DNA of 64,000 nt from Mucilaginibacter psychrotolerans (GCF_004519315.1 NZ_SOZE01000020.1:47582-111581), one strand, 5' to 3'. Positions 26,317 to 36,520 are shown, counted from the first letter of the stretch. Notes: generated from the letters alone by a model not told the origin. Translations and numbers: made by a program.

Positions 26317-29300
26317 TTAGTTTTCTTTCAAAACATCGCGATTGATGTTGTAGTTATTATGGAACGGCTTGCGATATTTCTTGATATAATCTGAAGGGTT
26401 AATGCCAAAAAGTTTGAAAAACTGCTCCCTGAAATACTTCAGATCGTTAAGCCCTACCTTATACGCGGTTTCGTACACGGTGCTGTCGGTAGTCAACAAA
26501 ATTTCGGCAGCCTTGCGCAGGCGAATAAAACGAATGAAACTATTTGCCGATTGCCCTGAAATAGATTTGATGCGCTTGTACAGGTTTGAGTGACTCATGC
26601 CTGTTTCTGCTGCAAGGGTTTTGATGCTAAAATCGGGATTTGTTAAATGCTTCTCTACTATCTGCAGGCATTTTTCCAGGAATTCTTTATACTCCTGCGA
26701 AATCTTGAGATCATTGGTTTTATTTAGCGTTATCTCATTATAGAAGTACTTTTGCAGGTTATTGCGGCTTTTAAGGATTCCGTTTACGCGGGCAACCAAC
26801 ATCTCTCTTTCGAAAGGTTTGCTAATGTAATCGTCGGCGCCGCCTTCTATGCCCTTCAATTTTATTTCGGGCGACGAACTGGCTGTAAGCAATATTACCG
26901 GTATGTGGTTTAAAACGGGGTCTTCTTTTATCCTGCTGCAAAGCTCTATCCCGCTCAGGCCCTGCATCATCACATCACTTATCACAATATCCGGCACCAG
27001 GTGATAAACCAGCTCCAACCCGTCGGTGCCATTATCGGCTTCAAATACTTCGAATTTGCCTGTAAAAATCTGTTTGAGGTAAGTTCGTATCTGCTGGTTA
27101 TCGTCAATAAGCAACATGGTCTTAGTGTCGGAGCTTAAAGCTTCTGATTTCATATGTGGCGCGGCAATCTCAGTCTCCGCCATAAGCATGCCTTCATCGC
27201 TATCAATCAGTTCATCTAAAAAGGCCGACGTTTCCTGCACGTCTTCAAAAATAAATTGCTGTCCCAAATGTTCTTTGCCCTTTAGCAATGCAACATTAAA
27301 CACCGTGCCCTTATCCGCTTCGCTTTGATAAGTGATACTGCCTTTATGGTTTTCGATAAAAGCCTTCACCAAATAAAGCCCAATACCGAAACCGCCCGCC
27401 GTGATGCCGGCATTCTGTAACTGGTAAAACTTGCCGAACAAATCTTCGCCGGTGCCTTCGGCTATGCCGCAGCCACTATCTTTAATGGCTATATCAACTT
27501 TGTCGCCGCTATCGGTTATAGTGCAACTTACGAAACCCTGCTCTGGCGTAAACTTCAAAGCGTTTGAAATGAGGTTGAACAAAGCAATCTCCAGCTTTTC
27601 CCTATCCGCATAAATTTCAATGATTTCGGCCTCGCATATGAAATCGAATTGAATAAACCGCGTACGCGCCTGGTGGTTAAAGCATAGGAACACTTCGCGG
27701 CAAAGCGTAACCAGGTTTAGCTTTACCACCTTTAGCTTATCGGTATCACTTTCGGCTTTGCGGAACAGCAGCAGCTGATCTACCAGGCTAAGCAATCGGC
27801 GCGCGTTACGGTAAATGATATGCAGGTTGCCCACATCATTGCCATGCTCAATTTTGCCGAAGAGCATATCCTTTACCGGGTTGATGATAAGCGTTAACGG
27901 GGTGCGGAACTCGTGCGATATATTGGTAAAAAACGAAAGCTTGCGCTCGTTCAGTTCTTTATCTTTTTCGGCCGATAGCTGCGCTATCTTAATTTCGTAT
28001 TTAAGCCTGGATTGGTTTATGCGGTACAGGCGGTAGTAGTTGATGAGCAAGCCTGCTGCAAGTATGTAACAAAAGTAGGCCCACCAGGTTTTGTACCATG
28101 GCGGCAGTACTCTTATTTGCAATGTGGCGTAATTGTTAAACCAAACTCCATCCTGGTTAGATGCCTTCACCCTAAATACATAAGTACCTGGCGATAGATA
28201 ACGGTAAGTTGCCGACCGCTGCGTACCTACGTAGTTCCAGGCTTTGTCCAGCCCGTCCATTTTATAGGCGAAGTTGCCCTTTTGCGGGTAGGCGTAGTTA
28301 AGGGCTGTGTACTGTATAGAAAATACGGGCTGGTCCGGCTGTAAAACGAGTTCTTTTGTTTCGTTCAAAACATTGGGCAAAACGGCACCATTTTTATCGT
28401 GGCCGTCAACATTAACCTGTTTATCAAAAATTTGCAAACCTGTTATCACCACGCCGGGCCGGTAATTACTTTTATATACCTGTGAGGGATAAAAGATGTT
28501 GAGGCCCTGCGTACCGCCGAAGTACATGGCTTTGCGCTTATCGTTATACATTGCCGAACCTACGTTGAACTGGCCGGCCTGCACGCCGTCGGACTGGTCG
28601 TAATTTGCTATTTTCCCGCTCAGGGGGTCTATGCTCGATAGGCCCTTGTTGGTGCTTAACCATAAAATGCCGTTGGCGGCTTGCTTTATAGCGTAGACCG
28701 TATTATTGGCCAGCCCGGTGCTTTCGTCATATACCCTAACGGTTTTGTCTTTCAAATTATAGGCTAAAAGCCCATCCCCTTCTGTGCCTATCCAAAGCTT
28801 TTGTTGCTTATCCTCAAACAGCGAAAACACTACTGCGCTTGGCAGATTGCGCTTTTCGTCGGCCGTGTTCAGCTCCTTGTAAAATTTATTTTTCTTGAGG
28901 TCGAAGTAGTCGAGTCCGCCGCCAAACGTACCTATCCATAGGTTGCCCTTGGTATCTTCGGCAATAGCACGTATATCGTTAGAGCTTATGGCGCTATTTG
29001 CCGGTGTGTAATTGGTAAATGAGCGGGTCTTAGCATTATAAAGGCTTAAGCCTCCACCATTGGAGCCTATCCAAATCTGCTTGTGCGAATCCTGGAAAAT
29101 GACACGCACATCGTTGCCACCCAGGCTGTTTGAATCACCCTGAGTATGCGCAAAATTGGTAAAATTGTCAGTTGCCTTGTTATACAAGAACAGGCCTTTT
29201 GCGTAAGTACCGAACCACGAATTATTATCGCTATCGGTAAAGCCGCTTAAGATGGCATTATCGGTTAAACTACCCGGCCGGCCATCTGCCTTATATTGTT

Positions 29301-30531
29301 TTATCAGCGTGCCATCGGGGTCGGTTTTCAACAGGCCATCGCCATCTGTACCCAGCCAAAGCAGGCCTGCATGGTCTTGGCTCATGCCGTAAAACCGCAC
29401 CATGCTTTCGCCCTGCGCGTCGACATGCTTGCGTTGCACGCGAGTAAACTTCTCGGTTTTATTGCCAAGCATGTATATCCCGTTGCCGTAGGTGCCCACC
29501 CAGGTGTTATTGTCGCGATCTATAAACAACGTTTGTATCGATCGTTGGGTAATATTAAAGCCATCCTCACCCGTTACCGGCTCCAGCGAAAACGAGTCGA
29601 CATTGTAATTGGCAGATTTGCCCAGATCGAGTTTGTAAAGCCCGCCATCCTGTAGGCCAACAAGTAGTTTTTTATCGCTCCCCTCGTTTAACGACAAGTA
29701 GCGTTTATTTCTGGTACCCAATTGCGCACTGGTTAAGTAGAAAAATTTGTGCTGGCTTCGGTTGTAATAAAACATGCCGCTAACCGTGGCAATCCATACG
29801 TTGTGGAAATGGTCTTCAAAAATATCGTTGATACGGCCAGAGGGTGCATTGGCGCCCAAATCGACCCGCCTACCTATAATCCCGTTTTTTTGCTCAAATA
29901 AGTTTAAGCCAGCCTCCTGGGTGCCAACCCATAATAATCCCTGCGAATCTTCGGAGAGGCAAATCACCCTGTCATCGCCCAATTGCGGGAATGTTTTTTG
30001 CCTGTAATTTATAAACCTGGATTTTTTCGCGTCGAAATACGAGAAGCCAATTCCGTAGGTAGATACCCAAAGGTTATCACCCCGGGCGGGCACAATGTTA
30101 TTTACGTCCTCTTTAGCAGTACGCCCCTGGTTTACTTTATAATGCGTAAATTCCTCGGTGCGGGTATCCAAGCGGCTCAGGCCATCGCGCGAGCCAACCC
30201 ATATAAAGCCTGCTTTATCGGTATAAACCTTTTCTACGTAGTTGCTCAAAAGCCCAAGCGAATTGCGTTGTTTCGATTTGAACACCTTGAAAGAACTGCC
30301 ATCGAAACGGTTGAGCCCATCGCTGGTGGCAATCCATATGAAGCCCCGCGCATCCTGCGTAATACTGTTCGCGATTTCGAACGAAAGGCCATCCTTTAAG
30401 GAATATTTCAAAACCTTATTATTGACCGGCGTTTGCGCACGTAAGCTTAAAACGAAGAACGGCAACATGCCGGAAAGGCAAAACATAGTTATGAATTGCT
30501 TTGCAAAACCCTTTCTTAAAAATCCAACCAT
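26317..30531 (-). CDS. Hybrid two-component system sensor/regulator (HTCS)
   Basis: A 1404-residue single-protein two-component system. After a signal/anchor segment (10-33) come about 690 residues of repeated Reg_prop blades (pattern DxxGxxWIGTxGxGLxxxD), forming two periplasmic beta-propellers, then a Y_Y_Y domain (about 715-800). A membrane helix lies at about 815-835. The cytoplasmic part has a HisKA domain with the phospho-accepting His near residue 873 in NISHEFRTPL, a HATPase domain (DSGCGIAEG, GFGIGLYLVK), a receiver domain (from about 1138, LLIDDNQQ, SDVMMQG) and an AraC-type helix-turn-helix at the C-terminus. HTCS proteins bind an oligosaccharide in the periplasm and activate the adjacent susCD operon. 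It most likely controls the operon just downstream. Confidence 0.97.
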   Translation of the reverse strand: MVGFLRKGFAKQFITMFCLSGMLPFFVLSLRAQTPVNNKVLKYSLKDGLSFEIANSITQDARGFIWIATSDGLNRFDGSSFKVFKSKQRNSLGLLSNYVEKVYTDKAGFIWVGSRDGLSRLDTRTEEFTHYKVNQGRTAKEDVNNIVPARGDNLWVSTYGIGFSYFDAKKSRFINYRQKTFPQLGDDRVICLSEDSQGLLWVGTQEAGLNLFEQKNGIIGRRVDLGANAPSGRINDIFEDHFHNVWIATVSGMFYYNRSQHKFFYLTSAQLGTRNKRYLSLNEGSDKKLLVGLQDGGLYKLDLGKSANYNVDSFSLEPVTGEDGFNITQRSIQTLFIDRDNNTWVGTYGNGIYMLGNKTEKFTRVQRKHVDAQGESMVRFYGMSQDHAGLLWLGTDGDGLLKTDPDGTLIKQYKADGRPGSLTDNAILSGFTDSDNNSWFGTYAKGLFLYNKATDNFTNFAHTQGDSNSLGGNDVRVIFQDSHKQIWIGSNGGGLSLYNAKTRSFTNYTPANSAISSNDIRAIAEDTKGNLWIGTFGGGLDYFDLKKNKFYKELNTADEKRNLPSAVVFSLFEDKQQKLWIGTEGDGLLAYNLKDKTVRVYDESTGLANNTVYAIKQAANGILWLSTNKGLSSIDPLSGKIANYDQSDGVQAGQFNVGSAMYNDKRKAMYFGGTQGLNIFYPSQVYKSNYRPGVVITGLQIFDKQVNVDGHDKNGAVLPNVLNETKELVLQPDQPVFSIQYTALNYAYPQKGNFAYKMDGLDKAWNYVGTQRSATYRYLSPGTYVFRVKASNQDGVWFNNYATLQIRVLPPWYKTWWAYFCYILAAGLLINYYRLYRINQSRLKYEIKIAQLSAEKDKELNERKLSFFTNISHEFRTPLTLIINPVKDMLFGKIEHGNDVGNLHIIYRNARRLLSLVDQLLLFRKAESDTDKLKVVKLNLVTLCREVFLCFNHQARTRFIQFDFICEAEIIEIYADREKLEIALFNLISNALKFTPEQGFVSCTITDSGDKVDIAIKDSGCGIAEGTGEDLFGKFYQLQNAGITAGGFGIGLYLVKAFIENHKGSITYQSEADKGTVFNVALLKGKEHLGQQFIFEDVQETSAFLDELIDSDEGMLMAETEIAAPHMKSEALSSDTKTMLLIDDNQQIRTYLKQIFTGKFEVFEADNGTDGLELVYHLVPDIVISDVMMQGLSGIELCSRIKEDPVLNHIPVILLTASSSPEIKLKGIEGGADDYISKPFEREMLVARVNGILKSRNNLQKYFYNEITLNKTNDLKISQEYKEFLEKCLQIVEKHLTNPDFSIKTLAAETGMSHSNLYKRIKSISGQSANSFIRFIRLRKAAEILLTTDSTVYETAYKVGLNDLKYFREQFFKLFGINPSDYIKKYRKPFHNNYNINRDVLKEN

Positions 30532-30769
30532 GCTGAATCTGATAATTTATATGATGCGCCCGAGGCAGATATATCGGGCTGATAATTGGTTTACTAAAAC
30601 GCCAGCGTACTTAATTTCCTTTACGATGCAACTGGCTTCCCGACAAGAATATCATTCTACCGGGGTTATTAAAACGGCAAATTACAATTTTATTTTTTAC
30701 ACAACACTTAACGATAAAACATTTTGCCCTCCGTTTTATCGAAGCGAATGCTACCAAGGTGTATGGCCT

Positions 30770-32110
30770 CTATTTAATCTCTTGTTTTACAACACGATTA
30801 AACTTATAAAGCACCCATCGGCCTATTTCTTCACCCTGCAATTTGCCGTTGGTAATACCATCTGCAAAGTGGATGCCGCCAAGTAACCGCGAATAGCCGG
30901 CCTCATCGGCCGCTTGCGAAAATGAGCCGAACTGACGTGGCTTTATACCAAAAGCAAGCTCCACATCGTCGGTGTAATGAAAATTTGGCCCGAAATAAGA
31001 TTCAAGGATAACCGCTGAGGTAGACGAAATGCAGGAGTGCCCACTAAGATACTCAGGGAACGGTGGCGTTTGCAGGAAAGATTTCCACCTGGGATTTAAA
31101 TACTGATGGATGGCCGTTTCGGGTCGGATACGATTGGTTTGATATTTTTGGTACCAGCAGCTTATAAAGCTATCCATCAGCCCTATGGCTACCATGGTGT
31201 GTATGGTTATAGCTTTATCGAACCCAATGTTTGCCTGCTTGCAGGCTATGCCGGTTATCAGCATCCAATGTGCGCCCGGCGAAATTTTCTTTAAACCAAT
31301 GAGCATGTGGCCATTATCCTGCACGGCAAAGGGATTGCAATCCCAAAAACCGGCTATGACACGCTGCCCGGCGGTTAAGGAGTCTGCATCATATTGTTGG
31401 CACTCCATCATCAACTTGTAAAACCCCGACTTCTTATCCGTAGAGAAAGGCACAGGTGGCGCCGGATTAAACTGGTTGCAGGCCTGTAGCGTAAAAGGCC
31501 TTACGGTAGCAAAGTAAGGTTCCACCGCACCCATATAGGCAGGCGGCGTTGGGTACCATGCACCGGCGGTATCTTTGGGTACATAGCGCTTAAAGTTACT
31601 AATGCGGTTGTAGTTATCTTTAACGGCGTAGCCGATAATTTGTGCGCTAACCTGTTGCGCATATTTTAAAGAACTGTCTATTTTATCCTGCGCAAAACCT
31701 ATTTGCAGGCACGAATCGATAAGCCGCTGCTCGAATACTTTTATGGCTGCGCCCGATGGCTGCATTTTAGCAGCTGTTTTGGTGATGGCAAACAAGGCAG
31801 CGAGTTGGGCATCGTAATTGGTAACCAATGGCTTTTTAACCGGCGGATAGCCATTTAGTGCGGCGGAAAGTTTCTCAATCGAATTATCGTTTTGCGATAG
31901 CACCTCATAGCCTGACATACAGGAATAAGCAAAAAAGCGTGCCGCCAAAGGCGGGTTGGTTACATCGTGCACCATTTGCGCGCTCATGGCTTTTATCACT
32001 TTAGTGATATCCGCTGCGTGTAAAGCGGGCTTGCCTGTACGTTTCGGTGCGCAGTTCATAACCAGACACATGAGCAGGATGCACGTAAAAACAGAGCAGT
32101 ACTTTTTCAT
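30770..32110 (-). CDS. Vanadium-dependent haloperoxidase / PAP2-type phosphatase family lipoprotein
   Basis: A 446-residue lipoprotein with lipobox VMNC after a hydrophobic stretch. The C-terminal half carries the three-part active site of the vanadium haloperoxidase/acid phosphatase superfamily: K-x6-RP as KYQTNRIRP, SGH in YLSGHSC, and SR-x5-H as SRLLGGIHF. These residues bind vanadate or phosphate. Proteins of this type are common in Bacteroidota next to FG-GAP/ASPIC proteins, and their substrate is not established; phosphatase and haloperoxidase activity are both possible. The start codon overlaps the stop of the upstream FG-GAP gene by 4 bp (ATGA), which indicates translational coupling. 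The gene ends 238 bp before the sensor gene. Confidence 0.9.
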   Translation of the reverse strand: MKKYCSVFTCILLMCLVMNCAPKRTGKPALHAADITKVIKAMSAQMVHDVTNPPLAARFFAYSCMSGYEVLSQNDNSIEKLSAALNGYPPVKKPLVTNYDAQLAALFAITKTAAKMQPSGAAIKVFEQRLIDSCLQIGFAQDKIDSSLKYAQQVSAQIIGYAVKDNYNRISNFKRYVPKDTAGAWYPTPPAYMGAVEPYFATVRPFTLQACNQFNPAPPVPFSTDKKSGFYKLMMECQQYDADSLTAGQRVIAGFWDCNPFAVQDNGHMLIGLKKISPGAHWMLITGIACKQANIGFDKAITIHTMVAIGLMDSFISCWYQKYQTNRIRPETAIHQYLNPRWKSFLQTPPFPEYLSGHSCISSTSAVILESYFGPNFHYTDDVELAFGIKPRQFGSFSQAADEAGYSRLLGGIHFADGITNGKLQGEEIGRWVLYKFNRVVKQEIK

Positions 32111-35100
32111 TTGCCTGTTGGTTTATAGGCCTGCATAGCCGACTGGTTTATCGCAAACAGCAGTTGGTCCGCAACCTGTAGCACGCTGCGTACGTCGCCG
32201 GTGATGTTGAAACCCGATTGCGCCTGGTTTACTGTTTTAAAGCTACCATTTGCCAGCCCTTTTAACACCAAGCCATAATTTGCATCGTACTTACCAAAGC
32301 GGAGCCTGGCTTTGTTCATATTACCACATAGGAGCAAATCCGCAATACCGTCATGGTCGTAGTCAAACGGTGTTATGGTAAATATGGGCGAAAACTGAGC
32401 TTCGGCGGGTAAAGCTTGTGGATGCAGCTTGCCGGTTTTATCACTTAAAAAGTAAGTTGTGGCTAAGGTATTAGCGCTGAGGTGCCCTGCTCCTTGCAGT
32501 TGCTCTGCCGTAAAAATATCCTGCAGGGTAGCATCCGCGTAGCTTTTGTAATCAGTGTATTTGCCGCGCATAATACTTATCTGGTCAAGCAACTCGTCGC
32601 GGGTGAGGTACGGGTACGATTGATGCTGAATATAAAAGCAGAGGATAGGGTCGATAGCGCCGTTTTTGTCAAAGTCTTTAAAAAATAACTCGGCGGGTTC
32701 TCTATCGCTCGCCTTGCATTGCGAATTGATACCCTGGTTACCTAATATTAAATCGGGGTGCCCGTCTTTATTAAAATCGCCTACGGTAATGCAGTTCCAC
32801 CAGCCGCTGTATTGTTTGGGCAGGTAATCGGCCGTTTTGTCTATAAATTTACCGTTTGCATTGACGAAGATCGTAACCGGCATCCATTCGCCCACTACAA
32901 CCAGGTCGGGGCGTTTATCGCCATTCATATCTACCCAGGCGGCATCGGTAACCATGCCCATTTTGCTCAGTAGCGGCAAATATCGTTGGGTGGCATCTGT
33001 GAAATGCCCCTTCCCATCGTTCAGCAAAAGGTAGCTATTGGGCGTTTCGGGGTAACGGTCAGGGATAACGCGCCCACCTATAAAAAGATCCGGTGCGCCG
33101 TCGCCATTAAAATCCGCCGCTTTAACACAGCTTTTGCTGGTATAAAGGGCCGGGATGGCGTTAGTAGCTCTTACGAAGTTGCCTTTCTTGTCATTAAGGT
33201 AAAGTTCGTCGCCTAAAGTTTTGTCGTCGGGCTGCAAATCATCATAACCGCCTGATACGCAATAAATATCGGGGTAGCCATCGCCGTTGGCATCAAAAAA
33301 CGCTGGGATTACCTCCGTTTTCAGGCTGCTTTGCGCAAATGCGGCTTGTTCCTTTTTTATAAAACTGCCATCGGGTTTTTGCATATATAGTGCCGATGCC
33401 TGCCCCTTGCCCCCACCAATAAAAACATCCTCCCGGCCATCCTTATCTACATCGGCCTTCACTATATGCGGCCCCGAAAAGGAAATAGGGTTCACCAACA
33501 GCGGTTGCCGCTTAAAATCGTTTGTTTGGCTAATGGGCTGACTGTAATTGATTGGCGATTCTACCTTAGTAAACAGCTTATTTACGGCTGATGGATGGCC
33601 GGTTTTATCGCCCGCCTCTTGTTCTGAAAGCGTAATCTGTTTATTTACCGCCTGCTGGGCAATTACCTGCGTTTTGCCCGATTGCCACGTTACCCTTACA
33701 GAATCGACAGTTTTGATTTTCCCAAGACCGAAATGCAGCACCGGCGTTACCGACGATTGATAGCCCCGGGCAGGCATCTGCTGCAAGGTTTGCTGTTTAC
33801 CACCGGCGTATAGCGTAATAAGCGCGCCAATGCCGTCGGTGTTTTTGCCGGCACCTTTAAGTTTAATATCGAGGTAATGATGGTTAGCCTCGGCAGCAGC
33901 ATTATTTTCCAATATCGAAGCAGGTTCGTTAACGTTATTGGTAACCAGGTCCAGATCGCCGTCGTTATCCAGGTCTACGTACACGCTACCGTTACTGTTA
34001 GATGCTTCGGTTATCCCCCACTCGGCAGATACGTCGGTAAACGACAAGCCATCCTTATTTCTGAACAGGTAGTTTTTTACGTGCGACGAGGGCATTTCTT
34101 TCACCAGGTTAAGCAGGTCTTGCCGCATTACCGACCGATCCTTTAAGTTATCCCCCATGTACTTCAGGAAATCCATATTGGTGTAATCGCGCAGGAAACC
34201 GTTGGTTACGAAGAGGTCCTTAAAGCCGTCGTTATCATAATCGGCAAACAATGGCGACCAGCTCCAGTCGGTATTAGAGATACCTGCAAACTGGCCAACT
34301 TCACTGAATGTGCCGTTGCCATTATTGATATGCAGCATATTGCGCATATATTGGTAGTAGAACCCCGCCTTTACGTTCATGTTGAAGAACTCGTAATTAT
34401 CGGTTCCCATCAGCAGTTTTTGGCGGCGGTTATCCTCGGGAAGCATGTCCAGTGTAAAAATATCAGGGTGGCCATCGTTGTTGATATCGGCTACATCGTT
34501 ACCCATCGAGAAAAATGAAGTATGCCCCAGCATTTGGCTCAACTTGTTGGTAAAGGTGCCATTGCCATTGTTTATGTACAGCTTATCAGGAATGCTGTAG
34601 TCATTATCCAGGTAAATATCAGGCCAACCGTCGCCGTTTATATCGGCAATACCGGCTGCCAGGCCGTAGGAGATGGTGCCGTTTTCTATACCTGCATCGC
34701 CGGTTACATCTTTAAATTTGCCATCGTCGTTACGTAGCAGGCGGGTGCCGCGCTCAGCATCTTTGGTTTTTACCAGTTCTTTAAGAGCGAAGACATCCAT
34801 GTTGTTAAGCCTTTCGGGACTGTGGTTTACCAGCAACAGGTCAAGGTCGCCATCTCGGTCGTAATCGAAAAAGTATCCCTGGGTACTGTATGATGGGAAA
34901 TCGAGGCCGTATTCAGCTGTAGCATCTTTAAATACCGGGATACCTGCAGCATCGTTCCCCTGGTTAATGAGCAATTGGTTGATGCGCTTTTCTGGCCGCA
35001 GCTTGCCCGAATAGCAAAGGTACAGGTCGGGCCTGCCATCGCCGTTTACATCAGCAACCGTCGCGCTTGTTTTCCATGGCCCGGGGCGGCCGGCTGCACC

Positions 35101-35463
35101 TGCTTGCTGAGTTACATCCGCAAAAACCATGTGACCTTTGTTGAGGTATAGTTTATTATCAACCATGTTGCCGGTGAAGTAAAGATCCTGCAGGCCATCG
35201 CCATTGAAATCGCCAACGGCTGCTCCCCCGCCATTATAAAAATACTCGTACACCAGCACATTGGTATTAAGGCCCTCGGTAAGCTGGTTTATAAAGTTTA
35301 CGTGCGTTTGCGCAGAATCGAGGGTTTTGAATAGCGGTGCCCGCGACACAGACCCGCTATCTGTACCGCTGTTGCAAGCTACCAAACAAAGTAGCATTGC
35401 CAGCGGAGCAATATAATTAAGCCCTAAGGGCAGCACAGGAAATAGCGAAGGCTTTGGCTTCAT
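32107..35463 (-). CDS. FG-GAP/VCBS repeat protein with ASPIC/UnbV domain, lipoprotein
   Basis: A 1118-residue surface or periplasmic lipoprotein (lipobox LVAC followed by NSGTDSGS). It consists of many FG-GAP/VCBS repeats with the Ca-binding pattern DxNGDGxxDL, for example DFNGDGLQDLYF and DVNGDGRPDLYL. These form two seven-bladed propellers of the integrin type, one before and one after an ASPIC/UnbV domain at about residues 530-620 (LDIKLKGAGKNTDGIGA, VTPVLHFGLG, VDSVRVTWQSGK). Function is unknown; glycan or protein binding is the usual guess. Four-bp overlap with the haloperoxidase-like gene shows the two products belong together. The start is preceded by a 500-bp intergenic region with repeated GAAACAC motifs. 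Confidence 0.9.
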   Translation of the reverse strand: MKPKPSLFPVLPLGLNYIAPLAMLLCLVACNSGTDSGSVSRAPLFKTLDSAQTHVNFINQLTEGLNTNVLVYEYFYNGGGAAVGDFNGDGLQDLYFTGNMVDNKLYLNKGHMVFADVTQQAGAAGRPGPWKTSATVADVNGDGRPDLYLCYSGKLRPEKRINQLLINQGNDAAGIPVFKDATAEYGLDFPSYSTQGYFFDYDRDGDLDLLLVNHSPERLNNMDVFALKELVKTKDAERGTRLLRNDDGKFKDVTGDAGIENGTISYGLAAGIADINGDGWPDIYLDNDYSIPDKLYINNGNGTFTNKLSQMLGHTSFFSMGNDVADINNDGHPDIFTLDMLPEDNRRQKLLMGTDNYEFFNMNVKAGFYYQYMRNMLHINNGNGTFSEVGQFAGISNTDWSWSPLFADYDNDGFKDLFVTNGFLRDYTNMDFLKYMGDNLKDRSVMRQDLLNLVKEMPSSHVKNYLFRNKDGLSFTDVSAEWGITEASNSNGSVYVDLDNDGDLDLVTNNVNEPASILENNAAAEANHHYLDIKLKGAGKNTDGIGALITLYAGGKQQTLQQMPARGYQSSVTPVLHFGLGKIKTVDSVRVTWQSGKTQVIAQQAVNKQITLSEQEAGDKTGHPSAVNKLFTKVESPINYSQPISQTNDFKRQPLLVNPISFSGPHIVKADVDKDGREDVFIGGGKGQASALYMQKPDGSFIKKEQAAFAQSSLKTEVIPAFFDANGDGYPDIYCVSGGYDDLQPDDKTLGDELYLNDKKGNFVRATNAIPALYTSKSCVKAADFNGDGAPDLFIGGRVIPDRYPETPNSYLLLNDGKGHFTDATQRYLPLLSKMGMVTDAAWVDMNGDKRPDLVVVGEWMPVTIFVNANGKFIDKTADYLPKQYSGWWNCITVGDFNKDGHPDLILGNQGINSQCKASDREPAELFFKDFDKNGAIDPILCFYIQHQSYPYLTRDELLDQISIMRGKYTDYKSYADATLQDIFTAEQLQGAGHLSANTLATTYFLSDKTGKLHPQALPAEAQFSPIFTITPFDYDHDGIADLLLCGNMNKARLRFGKYDANYGLVLKGLANGSFKTVNQAQSGFNITGDVRSVLQVADQLLFAINQSAMQAYKPTGK

Positions 35464-35982
35464 ATAAAATCAGGAAAAACGGCTACGCCACAGAGGCGTT
35501 TTACAATTGGTTTAAGCAGCCAAATTACCTTTTTTAATACAGATGGCATAGGGGGTATTTCGTTACAATACGGGGGGATAATTAAGAAAACGGATGCTGC
35601 ATCTACTTTTCTTGTCGCTCCGGATCGGTGTGAGTGTTTCGGTTTTGCGCGTGACACAGCCGAAACACCCATATTTTGATAATCATTTAATTATCAATTA
35701 TTTATACAGATATCGTAAATAACCCTGAAACAACCTGTTTGTTTAAGTAAATTATATATTTAGTTGATTATTAATTATATAAATAAAAATTGAAAATTCG
35801 AGTGAAACACTTTTTAAACCGAAAATGAAACACTTTTGAAACACCCGCACGTCTCGTACCGAAAGGCGTTTACCCTTTTATGACTAGTCCCGCGGCAGGC
35901 ACCGCTGATAATTTTTATTTAGCTACGGCATTCTGTTTTTTGATTGCTACTTTTGGTTGAAGCAACGCTAGTATCCATTTAT
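35464..35982. promoter_or_regulatory. Divergent intergenic region with five GAAACAC/GTGTTTC motifs
   Basis: No convincing gene lies in this 519-bp, A/T-rich gap. GTGTTTCGG (35634-35642) and CCGAAACAC (35660-35668) form a perfect 9-bp inverted repeat. Three more direct copies of GAAACAC start at 35804, 35827 and 35838, spaced 23 and 11 bp, close to two turns and one turn of the helix. The region controls the FG-GAP gene (- strand) and possibly coaD (+ strand). The protein that would bind here is unknown. Confidence 0.55.
35948..35955 (+). promoter_or_regulatory. -7 element TACTTTTG upstream of coaD
   Basis: A perfect match to the Bacteroidota -7 consensus TAnnTTTG, 28 bp before ATG 35983. A good -33 TTTG is not present at the expected spacing. 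A start near 35962 would give a leader of about 20 nt and would exclude the upstream TTG codon as the coaD start. Confidence 0.35.
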
Positions 35983-36444
35983 ATGAAAATTGCCCTTTTC
36001 CCCGGTTCATTCGACCCTATTACCAAGGCCCACGTAGATATCGTAAAACGGAGTGTTGACTTATTTGATAAGCTGTATATCGGCATTGGGGTAAACAGCT
36101 CCAAGCAGGGTCTGCTTAGCGTAGCCCAGCGCGAGGATATGATACGCGCCGTTTTCGCACACGATGAGCGCATCCATATCGTGGCCTACGAGGGCCTTAC
36201 GGTAAACTTCTGCAAAAGCATCGGGGCTGATTATATGATACGCGGCATACGTACCGTGAGCGATTTTGAATACGAAAAAGCAATAGCACAGATGAACCAC
36301 GCGCTGGAGCCGGAAATAGAGAGTATCTTCATCGTGAGCAAGCCGGGGTACTCGTCTATCAGTTCCAGTATCGTACGCGAGATTATCCGTTACAATGGCG
36401 ATGTGGCCCAATTTATCCCCAAAGAAGCGATGGCTTTCCTTTAA
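35983..36444 (+). CDS. coaD: Phosphopantetheine adenylyltransferase
   Basis: Catalyses the fourth step of coenzyme A synthesis, transferring AMP from ATP to 4'-phosphopantetheine. The 153-residue length from ATG 35983 is normal for the family; the longer frame from a TTG at 35944 adds 13 residues without similarity. The nucleotidyltransferase signature is seen in LFPGSFDPITKAHVDIV, where the TxGH motif appears as TKAH, and the C-terminal ISSSIVRE corresponds to the conserved ISSTxVR motif. RGIRTVSDFEYE is also typical. The gene seems monocistronic, converging with the Nudix gene. Confidence 0.95.
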   Translation: MKIALFPGSFDPITKAHVDIVKRSVDLFDKLYIGIGVNSSKQGLLSVAQREDMIRAVFAHDERIHIVAYEGLTVNFCKSIGADYMIRGIRTVSDFEYEKAIAQMNHALEPEIESIFIVSKPGYSSISSSIVREIIRYNGDVAQFIPKEAMAFL

Positions 36445-36520
36445 TTTTCGGAGGAAATCTTCAAATTTCGGAGGTTTCTTTAATAAAAAAAACGTTTAAT
36501 ACATCAATCGCGTTTGGGGC

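Noticed and set aside
35460..35672. 70-codon frame (-) upstream of the FG-GAP gene
   Set aside because: It has no recognisable similarity and covers the repeat-rich regulatory region.
36445..36520. Terminator between coaD and the Nudix gene
   Set aside because: Only a repeated TTCGGAGG and a 5-bp stem are present, too weak to call.
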